Assembly (NCBI GenBank): GCA_012274445.1
Contig: JAAROD010000033.1
Location: forward strand, 930,001 to 994,000
DNA: 64,000 nt
Source: Sclerotiophoma versabilis
Lineage: Eukaryota; Ascomycota; Dothideomycetes; Pleosporales; Didymellaceae
Direction of reading: 5' to 3'
The position numbers and the translations under genes were made by a program. The notes beneath the pieces were generated by a model, which was not told where the DNA came from, ran no database searches, and was given only the letters and a program-made list of their open reading frames with translations. Positions 56,653 through 64,000 of this stretch are shown here, one piece after another; the first letter of the stretch is position 1; every line of letters begins with the position of its first letter.

Positions 56653-56748
56653 GCAGACCGAGACTGGAACCGCTTTACTGACCGAGGCTGGAACCGCTTT
56701 GCAGACCGAGGCTGGAACCGCTTTGCAGACCGAGGCTGGAACCGCTTT
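56653..56748. repeat. 24-bp tandem repeat, four units
   Basis: Four head-to-tail units of about GCAGACCGAGGCTGGAACCG plus CTTT. The last two are identical and the first two differ by one to three bases. The array ends 24 bp beyond the stop of the TFIIF gene, so it probably lies in that gene's 3' UTR. The unit length is a multiple of three and the plus-strand frame reads as an eight-residue repeat (TEAGTALQ), which is likely coincidental. Confidence 0.95.
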
Positions 56749-56772
56749 GGAAGTCACTGTCACTGGAGCACA

Positions 56773-58677
56773 CTATTGCTTCTTGTTCAGCTTCTCGTTG
56801 ATGCTCTCTTCGCTCGGCATCTGCGGCAGCGGCGTAAGCCATTTCCTTTGGTTGTCAAAGCTTGACACAGCTTTGACAATGGAGATGAAGACCTTGGAGT
56901 TGTCCTTGTCCACACGCCCCTTGAACAGGCCAATGAGGGATTGAATGCCCATACCCTGCGCTGGCAGCGAGTCGTAAATCTCTTTTGCTGTGGGCAGCTT
57001 GGGTTGGCTGGGGGCAGGAGAACCGGGCACAGGACTGCCAGCACGGCTAGTGCTTGCAGATGCCGTGGGAGACCCGCTGCCGAGCACGACGCTGAGCTTG
57101 TTCTTCTTTTTCTTCTTGATGCGAGACGATTCGTTGCCGCTGGCCTCGGACATCTCAGAGTTGAGACGCTTCTTGGACTTGAGTTTGTCGACGGGCTTGT
57201 GAGCGCCGGATGGTGTACTGGAGCCAATGGGTGTGTTGGTGCCTTTGCTTGACGTGCCAGAGGGAGCGTTGCCAGTTTCTGCAGCCTTTGCCTCGGCCGC
57301 CTTCTTCTCTTCTTCTTCCTTCGCACGCTGGCGTTCTGTTTCGCTGTCGGTTTCTGATTCCTCTGACATATCACTTTCAGCATAATCGTAGAGTTTTCCG
57401 CGCTTCACGAGCGTCTTCCTCAAGCCTTTCTCCAGCTCTTTAGCCATCTCTGCTTCCATCTCCTCGCGCTCTTCCTCTTCCTGTATCTTCTTCTCGTTGC
57501 GGTCCCAGAGCGAAGCTGCCAGCTGATCTCGTTTCAGCTTCTCAGCAGCTTCCTTGACATCAACCTCATCACCCTCGAACAGTCCGTTCAGACCTTCTTC
57601 GTCATCAGCGAAATCTTCTTCAAGGTTGAAATCAATATCGTCAGCATCAGCTTCGCGCTTGATGTAGCCCTCGTCATTGCGCACTGCGCGAATTCGGCCC
57701 TCGTCATCTGCACCACCACCCACTCGAGTGCTCATCTGATTTCTGCCTCGTAGCTGATGTGCCTCCTTCTCTCTCGCCTCAGCACGCTGCTCGATATTCC
57801 TCAGGAAGCCAGGTACTCTCTCAACCTTGAACATGACCTTATCGGTGTCGTCGCCTGTGACCTTCACCTTGCCTTTGACATTGAATCTGTACCAGCGCTC
57901 GATGGGCGCCAGCTGGATGTTGCCTTGTGAATTCTGAGATAGCATGACATGTGTCTCAGAAAGCTCCGACTCATACGTGCCAACCCATGTCTGTCTGTTC
58001 TCAAAGTCTTCAAGGTGCCAGGGCAAGGTCTCCTCGTAACGTAGCAGCTGGCGCTTCTTAGCTTCTGGTGTGTCGTCTGGCCGATATTTCTGCTCAGTTT
58101 TCTTCTGGAAGGCCTGCGGCTTTGATTTGCCTGTAGGTGCAATCTTGGCCTGATTCTCCTCTCGAATCTTGCGGCGCTCCTCCCTCTGTTGTTCGATTCG
58201 TTCACGCTCTTTGATCTCCTCCAAGTCTTCCTTTGTGTCTTCTTCCTCGAAGTGGGAGCCTGCTCCACTGGGCGGCGCGCGGGGATCTCGACGGTGCAGG
58301 CGGATGGGCGTAGCGAACTGATTCGGGTCCTGGATGTCGACGTGCGTCTTGTTCTGGAGGCGCATAACGTGGTGTCGCAGCTCTTTCAGATCGCGGCGTG
58401 TAACAACAAGAGGGAAGCTGCTCGCGCCTGCCTGTTGATACTCATGACGCAGCGCAGCCAGCGATGTGACATGCTGAGCAGCAGCATCGGCAGGCTTGTT
58501 GGTCTCGTTCATCTGCGCCAGAGACACCAAAGGACGCGTTATCTTTGCTAGTGGTCGACGAGGCGCGCGCAGGGGACCTTCTTTGGGACGTGGGCGTTTC
58601 TTTTTCGTAGGCTGTTGGCCGTTTGAAGCAGCAGGCGGCGGCGCCTGCTGCGGAGGCGCCGTAGGCAAGGTGTTCAT
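56773..58677 (-). CDS. tfg1: TFIIF alpha subunit (RAP74/Tfg1)
   Basis: General transcription factor TFIIF large subunit, 634 residues in a single exon, ATG at 58677. The N-terminal third carries the TFIIF alpha dimerisation region, with RRDLKELRHHVMRLQNKTHVDI near residues 90-115 and ENRQTWVGTYE / HVMLSQ...FQLAPIERWYRFN-type blocks further on. The middle is strongly acidic and then Lys/Glu-rich (DFNLEEDFADDEEGLNGLFEG; MSEESETDSETERQRAKEEEE). A Lys tract (RIKKKKKNK) and a Ser/Pro linker precede a C-terminal winged-helix-like domain (TAKEIYDSL...IQSLIGLFKGRV...FISIVKAV). It acts in the nucleus with RNA polymerase II at promoters. It is convergent with ubc6; the 24-bp repeat lies just past its stop. 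Confidence 0.95.
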   Translation of the reverse strand: MNTLPTAPPQQAPPPAASNGQQPTKKKRPRPKEGPLRAPRRPLAKITRPLVSLAQMNETNKPADAAAQHVTSLAALRHEYQQAGASSFPLVVTRRDLKELRHHVMRLQNKTHVDIQDPNQFATPIRLHRRDPRAPPSGAGSHFEEEDTKEDLEEIKERERIEQQREERRKIREENQAKIAPTGKSKPQAFQKKTEQKYRPDDTPEAKKRQLLRYEETLPWHLEDFENRQTWVGTYESELSETHVMLSQNSQGNIQLAPIERWYRFNVKGKVKVTGDDTDKVMFKVERVPGFLRNIEQRAEAREKEAHQLRGRNQMSTRVGGGADDEGRIRAVRNDEGYIKREADADDIDFNLEEDFADDEEGLNGLFEGDEVDVKEAAEKLKRDQLAASLWDRNEKKIQEEEEREEMEAEMAKELEKGLRKTLVKRGKLYDYAESDMSEESETDSETERQRAKEEEEKKAAEAKAAETGNAPSGTSSKGTNTPIGSSTPSGAHKPVDKLKSKKRLNSEMSEASGNESSRIKKKKKNKLSVVLGSGSPTASASTSRAGSPVPGSPAPSQPKLPTAKEIYDSLPAQGMGIQSLIGLFKGRVDKDNSKVFISIVKAVSSFDNQRKWLTPLPQMPSEESINEKLNKKQ

Positions 58678-59279
58678 GGCGAACGAGTGTGTATAACAAA
58701 GCTATCGAAAGGAATGTGGTGGACGGAAGGTGTGTCGCGGGTGATGGTGAAAGGCAACAACGGTGTAGCCTTGTTCGAGACAATGGTCATGGAGCTGAGC
58801 TGTGACGTTCCAGCGCGCCTTCTAGCAGCCTAGTGCTAGCGGGTTCCCGGCTTGGCGTGGTCGGAAATTCGGTGCAATGACGCCCCAGACTTTCTACACT
58901 ACGACCATTTGTATTTGTTTGTTCCAACAAAGAAACAACTGAGATATCCACGAGGAACCCGGTTCGAACGCCGCACCACAAGTCTTGAGATTTTGGTCCA
59001 GGAGCAGGCAATTTGTGGACTTTGCCTATAGGTCCACCAACAACGTCGTCACTTTCACGGACCACCAACCACAGCACGTCAACGAACCACCTCTACAGTC
59101 TGAGCACGGACTGTGCAGCTCATGGACAGCACCGCTGGCACCCAGATTCAACCGGTCAGCGAAATTTTTGCAACGCAAGAGCAGCGGCAGGATTTCAGTT
59201 TTCACAAACATCGACAAATCTGCCTGGGAGCGCAATTCATCACCTAAATTGATCTCTCTTGACAGAGGACCGAGCAATC
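58678..59279. promoter_or_regulatory. Divergent tfg1/nucleotidyltransferase intergenic region
   Basis: A 602-bp region between two divergent start codons. Just before the plus-strand gene, CTTGACAG at about 59257-59264 looks like a 3' splice site with the ATG 15 bp later, so a 5'-UTR intron is possible. A GGTTCGAAC box near 58969 was tested for a tRNA and rejected. Confidence 0.45.
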
Positions 59280-61397
59280 ATGAGCCGACCTCCAAATAAC
59301 AACAAAGATCTTGAAGATCAGCTGCGTAGTATGATCCTAGGCAATGTCACCATCGCAGGGGAACAGAACCACCACGAAAGCCAGCCAGGCCAGCAGCGGG
59401 GTCGTGGCCGTGGCCGTGGCGGCTTCTCTCGTGGTTCTGGTCCGAATCATCGGGGCGGTTATGCTCACCACAACAACACCAGAGGTGCTCCGGCATATGG
59501 GATGAATATAGCCTCGCCATCCATGCGTGGTGGCAGGCCTGAAACCAACAACAACGGGATGGGCCATCGCCATCAACCACCGCACAACCACGCCTATGTT
59601 CAGCAACGAAATGACGCGCCTCCTCAGCTTCTGCAGCGGCCACAAGGTGGGTTCGATCAGACAGGGCAAGTACCTAGGGGAGGTGGACCTCATCAGTATC
59701 CTCGTCCTCACTATGCTCAGAATGGCTATCAGAACCAGGCCAGGATTGATGTGGCAGCGCAAGTGCAGTTCATGGAAGAGGTCGTCGAAAGCGAGCTTCC
59801 CAAAGTCCAGATGACTGAACTCGAGATCTCGAAGCATAACACGTTCAGGAGGGGCCTCGAAGCCATCATGCGACAAGCGTTCGCTGAACATGGTGGCGAA
59901 GACCTGAACCACATAAAGAACATCTCTCTGGTAGCGTTTGGTAGTCTCGGCTCAGGCTTTGGCCTGCCCGGTTCTGATATGGATCTTGCTGTGGTTCCAC
60001 AGTGGAGCGACCCTGTTCGAGCCGACGAGACGGATATCGGCCCTAGAATTCCCCGTCTCCTCGAAAAGGCGGTCCTAGATGCAAAGATGGGGGGTCGCCT
60101 GCTTACACGTACGCGTGTACCGATTCTGAAAGTTTGCGAAACTCCTACAGACGCACTCTACACCGCGCTCAACGACGAGCGCGTGAAGTGGGAAGGTCTT
60201 TCTGAGGAAGAGAAGTATCCCCGAACACCGCCGTCAATAGACCCAACAGTACCACCACCGACTTTCGATGAGGTTGAGACCGAGAAAGCTTTGAGAGCCG
60301 TAGAACAGAGCAAGATCGCAAAGCCCAGGCGAAGGTCGAGTGTCACGATTTCAGAAAGCTTGACAGCAACTGAAGCAACGGCTGGGGCAACGACCGATGC
60401 GGCTGCGTCTGCGTCGACCATACCAGAAGAAACCTTGCCTACCGCATCGAAAACAGATCCGACTGAAGCCCGAAGTACGACTTCAGTCAACAAAGAGCAG
60501 CAGAATAGGCCAGAGAAGCAGTGGCATCGTGAGAAGGTTCTTGGGCCTCTCGACTTTCCGAAAGCCGGTGTTGGCATACAGTGCGACATCAACTTTGCAA
60601 ACCCTCTTGGCATTCACAATACTCACATGCTCCGTTGTTATTCCCTTACTGATCCCAGAGTTCGGCCTATGGTTTTGTTTGTCAAAGCCTGGGCCAAGCG
60701 CCGAAAGATCAACAGCTCTTATTCAGGTACGCTATCGTCTTACGGCTGGGTTCTGATGGTCCTCCACTACCTTGTCAATGTTGCGTCACCTCCAGTTTGC
60801 CCCAACCTACAGCACTACCTGCCACAGGCAACAAACATCAGCTCCTTGGCCGAGCGCTTCAAGGATGCGAAGAAGATCAGCGGCTATGATGTGCGATTCT
60901 GGTGCAACGAAGAGGAGATCATCCGAGCTGCACAGGAAGGGCGATTGACGCAGAATCGACAACCTCTCGCCTCGCTATTATGTGGCTTCTTCCGATACTT
61001 CGCATCACAAGGAGGTCACTATGGTCGCCAAACTAACTTCTACTGGACATCCGAGGTGCTTTCCCTTCGTACACCCGGTGGTATTCTCAGCAAGCAGGAT
61101 AAGGGGTGGGTCAGCGCCACTACAATTGTCACTGCAGAGAAGAAAGTAACGAACCGATATCTGTTTGCTATCGAAGATCCCTTCGAGATCGACCACAACG
61201 TGGCAAGGACTGTTACGCACCGCGGCATCGTCACAATCCGTGACGAGTTTCGTCGCGCTGGAAGGATACTGGGTGCTGTTGGCAGGCACATGGAACCTGA
61301 GGGAGGACTCTTTGATGAACTTATCGAAGAGGCTCCAGCACCGAGTGCAAAGGTCGAACAATCTGGGGCCCAGAAGATCGACGAAGGCGAGATTTGA
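59280..61397 (+). CDS. Cid1-like non-canonical poly(A)/poly(U) polymerase
   Basis: Nucleotidyltransferase of 705 residues in one exon, ATG at 59280. The first 150 residues are Gly/Arg/Asn/Gln-rich with RGRGRGRGG repeats (RGG-type RNA-binding region). The catalytic domain begins near 165. The helix-turn motif is VAFGSLGSGFGLPGSDMDLAVV, with the two metal-binding Asp in DMDLA; a third Asp lies in GVGIQCDINFANPLGIHNT. Between them is a long Ser/Thr/Ala-rich insertion. The PAP-associated domain follows (LFVKAWAKRRKINS, SYGWVLMVLHYLVN, LLCGFFRYFASQGGHY, YLFAIEDPFEIDHNVARTV), with the family His retained near DPFEIDHN. Such enzymes add U or A to RNA 3' ends in the cytoplasm. The choice of nucleotide cannot be read here. 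A short acidic tail ends the protein. Confidence 0.91.
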   Translation: MSRPPNNNKDLEDQLRSMILGNVTIAGEQNHHESQPGQQRGRGRGRGGFSRGSGPNHRGGYAHHNNTRGAPAYGMNIASPSMRGGRPETNNNGMGHRHQPPHNHAYVQQRNDAPPQLLQRPQGGFDQTGQVPRGGGPHQYPRPHYAQNGYQNQARIDVAAQVQFMEEVVESELPKVQMTELEISKHNTFRRGLEAIMRQAFAEHGGEDLNHIKNISLVAFGSLGSGFGLPGSDMDLAVVPQWSDPVRADETDIGPRIPRLLEKAVLDAKMGGRLLTRTRVPILKVCETPTDALYTALNDERVKWEGLSEEEKYPRTPPSIDPTVPPPTFDEVETEKALRAVEQSKIAKPRRRSSVTISESLTATEATAGATTDAAASASTIPEETLPTASKTDPTEARSTTSVNKEQQNRPEKQWHREKVLGPLDFPKAGVGIQCDINFANPLGIHNTHMLRCYSLTDPRVRPMVLFVKAWAKRRKINSSYSGTLSSYGWVLMVLHYLVNVASPPVCPNLQHYLPQATNISSLAERFKDAKKISGYDVRFWCNEEEIIRAAQEGRLTQNRQPLASLLCGFFRYFASQGGHYGRQTNFYWTSEVLSLRTPGGILSKQDKGWVSATTIVTAEKKVTNRYLFAIEDPFEIDHNVARTVTHRGIVTIRDEFRRAGRILGAVGRHMEPEGGLFDELIEEAPAPSAKVEQSGAQKIDEGEI

Positions 61398-62351
61398 GCA
61401 CTTTGAGAAGCTGGTGTTCCAGCTTTTAGCATAGGTGAAAACGCCAAAGCATTACTCCAGTAAACGCAAGTAGTTCATTTGCAAGCTGCATGTAGTCAAG
61501 CAAAGTCTAGCATACACACTCAGCACCTCATGCGATACCGGCGCTCTTAACCGACCTTGTTTAAAATGGAGGGAGAAGCTCGGCGTGGCGGCAACCGCAG
61601 TGCAAGTCATGTTGGCAACGTAGATGCATCAAAAACAAGTCATGGTGGCGGATGCTTACTTCCGAGGCCTGCCATCACAACTGCCGTAGCCTCAAAAGCT
61701 CCGTGTTCCCCTCCAGACCCCACAACGATCTCCGCAAGACAAATCTGATGTTGTTCTGCCGATGGGTAAATGTCGGCTGCTCATTGACCAATGGCCAATT
61801 CCAGCTGAGATCGCTTCCCCATAATCCACAAAGCTCACCCATGCTAGCCACGGCGCATTTCCCCGCAAAAGATTAATCCATGGTGGGTTCCTGTACCCGA
61901 TTGGGCACCAGTCCGTCAACTTGGTCATACTAGTACCCGGCGTAAGTAATGTAGGTGGAGAAAGCATAACAGGGAGGCTTTTCGGGCGACGTAGAACGGT
62001 TCTACCGAGTGAATTACGCTGAATCCAGCCTGATCATGTTTAAAATACAATGCTGACCTGTCTCTAGCTGCATCTACGTATGCTTGTCATGATTCCTATA
62101 GGTTCAATAATGACAAAGCTGAGCTCTATCTATCCGAAAAATACAGCCGAGCATCCCTGCTCTGAAGCTTCACCTACGCTATTCATGCCCGGTACCATAG
62201 TAGAGCCGATTAGTGTTGGAGAAATGGCAATACCTGTTCCACACGCACACAACTTCTAGCCCCGGTGCTAAGGCCGACAGAGTACTTAAATCATGGTCCG
62301 GTCGCTGTTAAGTAGCCCTTCGTCGTTGTCCCCTTTCCAGGTCACCTCAAT
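61398..62351. other. Intergenic region, no supported gene
   Basis: About 950 bp of 3' UTR and upstream sequence of the carboxylesterase gene. Short frames (for example 61692-61967 minus) have no recognisable content. Confidence 0.45.
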
Positions 62352-64000
62352 ATGATGCGCAAGGCAGCATTGGCACTATCGCTGTACACCAGCATTGCAG
62401 GATGTGCTCCTACTAATGTCACAGGTCCAACGGCGCATATTAAGAACGGTATCTACCAAGGTGTCTACTCACCAGAGTACAACCAGGACTACTTCCTTGG
62501 TATCCCGTATGCGCAACCTCCAGTCGCCAGTCTGAGATTCAGAAATCCGGCCAGCTTGAACGAAAGCTGGAACGGCGTGAGGCCGGCGACGCAGTATTCT
62601 AGCGCGGTATGTATCTTGTGAACCAGAAATATGAAGACACGTTGAAAGGTGGCTAATGTCAAATAGTGCTACGGCTATGGGTCCGACCAATGGGGCTACC
62701 CAATTTCGGAGGACTGCCTCTACATCAATGTCATAAGACCTGCTGGATGCGAGAAAGAAAAGCTTCCTGTTGCTTTCTGGATCCATGGTGGCGGTTACTT
62801 CGAGGGAAGTGGAATAGATCAACGCTACAACATCTCCTTCATGGTTGAGAACTCCGTCAAGATTGGAAAGCCGATAATTGGCGTGACCATAAACTATCGT
62901 CTCAGTGCCTGGGGCTTCTTGAGCGGAAGCGAAGAGATCAAAGAGTCTGGGGAGATGAATCTTGGACTGCGCGATCAGCGACTGGCGTTGCAGTGGGTTC
63001 AGGACAACATTGAGGCATTTGGCGGTAAGTGATGTCAACCATGATTTGTTGTTTCGTACTGACAAAGAAAAGGCGACGCTGAGAAAGTCACCATCTTCGG
63101 TGAGAGCGCAGGTGCTGGATCTGTAGGTTTCCACCTCACAGCATATAGCGGACGAGATGACAAGCTCTTCCGTGGCGCTATAATGGAATCCGGCAACCCC
63201 GTGCACTTCAATCGTCTCAACGACCCCATGGGTTACGCCGACTCGTACAATGCGATCGTGAGCCGCACGTCCTGCGTGAATGCTACTTCGCAGCTGGAAT
63301 GTCTGCGTGCACTGCCTGCTGAGCAATACAACGCCGCCGTCAACGTTACCAGCTCAACATTGAATACTACCGAATACATGCCTATCGTTGATGGTGACTT
63401 CATCCAGAAGCGAACTTCAATCCAGATGGCAAATGGCGAGTTTGTCCACGTCCCCATCATCAGCGGTGCGAACAGCGATGAAGGAACGGTATTCTCCCCT
63501 TCACCTGTCGATACCACTGAGGAACTATACACCTTCATGACAGCGGGCAACAACGGCGTTCCACCCGCCTTTGCGAATCAGCTGCTCGACGCTTACCCAG
63601 ACGACCCTTCCGTCAATGTAGTCGCGAACCTCGGAGACGCGCGACCAGGCCCACCATATGGTGCGCAATTCCGCCGCTCAGCAAGCTACTTCGGTGATAT
63701 GGCTTTTATTGCGCTGAGGAGATTGACATGCGAGACGTGGGCCGCAGCCGGCGTCCCGGCATACTGCTACCGCTTTAATGCAATCCCTGCCGGTATTCCA
63801 CCCACCATTGGGGCCACGCACTTCCAAGAGGTATCGTTCGTTTTCCTCAACCTCCTTGGTGTTGGCTATGCACCCGTTGCGGTCCCACCTTTCACCAACA
63901 AGACGCAGAGCTACAGGGATCTGAGTAGGCTCATGAGCAGCAGCTGGGCTAGTTTTGTCAGTGACTTGAACCCCAACTCGTGGCGCGACAGCGGTGTGTG
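62352..64000 (+). CDS. Secreted type-B carboxylesterase/lipase (3' end beyond window)
   Basis: Alpha/beta-hydrolase of the carboxylesterase family, truncated by the window edge. Three exons so far: 62352-62606, 62667-63024 and 63073 onward, introns of 60 and 48 nt (the second with CTGAC and an AAG acceptor). The start is MMRKAALALSLYTSIAG, a probable signal peptide. Family blocks follow in order: FLGIPYAQPPVASLRF, SEDCLYINVIRP, the oxyanion-hole region AFWIHGGGYFEG, GLRDQRLALQWVQDNIEAFGGD, then the nucleophile motif TIFGESAGAGS. The catalytic Glu is likely in GANSDEGTVF, and the His near ATHFQEVSF. Several N-glycosylation sites (NVT, NTT) support secretion. The substrate could be a lipid, ester or feruloyl group; this cannot be decided from the sequence. 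Confidence 0.92.

Larger units (their letters stand above)
56121..56772. other. Convergent intergenic region with A-rich tract and tandem repeat
   Basis: Between the 3' ends of ubc6 and the TFIIF gene. It contains an A-rich stretch (56395-56436) and a 24-bp tandem repeat (56653-56748). A plus-strand frame across the repeat (56567-56944) overlaps the TFIIF gene antisense and is not supported as a gene. Confidence 0.55.

Noticed and set aside
56567..56944. 125-codon plus-strand frame containing an eight-residue repeat
   Set aside because: It overlaps the 3' end of the TFIIF gene antisense, and its repeat is explained by the 24-bp minisatellite.
58950..58990. Possible tRNA around GGTTCGAACGCCGCACCA
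   Set aside because: The T-stem does not pair, and no D arm or anticodon arm can be formed upstream or on the other strand.

Overview
This is a nuclear window from a filamentous ascomycete (Pezizomycotina; Dothideomycetes is only a guess). The evidence is the gene content: a quinate QUTA/QUTR-type regulator pair, Zn2Cys6 activators, a Zrg17-type zinc transporter, a GPI-type fasciclin protein, Prp4 kinase, Sam50, Ubc6 and TFIIF alpha. Introns are short (40-111 nt) with GT...AG ends and CTRAY-like branch sites, and the tRNA-Phe carries an intron. All gene models were assembled by eye from reading frames and splice signals.

Layout. 0.4-4.9 kb: zrg17 (minus), a two-membrane-segment protein of unknown function (plus), tRNA-Phe (minus) and a transcription-type cyclin (plus). 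4.9-8.1 kb is nearly empty. 8.1-10.7 kb holds the Prp4 splicing kinase (minus). 10.7-20.4 kb is gene-poor apart from one seven-exon Zn2Cys6/DUF3425 regulator (16.2-17.9 kb). 20.4-22.6 kb is an F-box protein and 24.8-26.0 kb a secreted two-FAS1 protein. 27.5-33.3 kb is a divergent pair: the quinate activator (qutA/qa-1F type, minus) and the quinate repressor (qutR/qa-1S type, plus).

33.6-41.0 kb contains three uncharacterised proteins: a large one with an Asn-rich repeat and a C-terminal membrane segment, a 301-residue protein, and a 507-residue membrane protein. 41.8-47.3 kb contains two tandem minus-strand genes that appear to be paralogues of an unknown family. 48.2-50.1 kb is a six-exon hexose transporter. 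52-53 kb holds an unresolved plus-strand gene. 53.2-61.4 kb is a dense housekeeping block: sam50 (minus) diverging from ubc6 (plus), TFIIF alpha (minus) and a Cid1-like nucleotidyltransferase (plus). The right edge cuts a secreted type-B carboxylesterase.

Functional links. The only evident local circuit is the quinate pair: the repressor (built from the last three AROM-like domains) should hold the activator inactive until quinate is present. None of the quinate enzymes or the quinate permease is in the window. Clustered CreA-type SYGGGG motifs lie in the qut intergenic region and upstream of the hexose transporter. No transposon, rRNA gene or CRISPR array was recognised.
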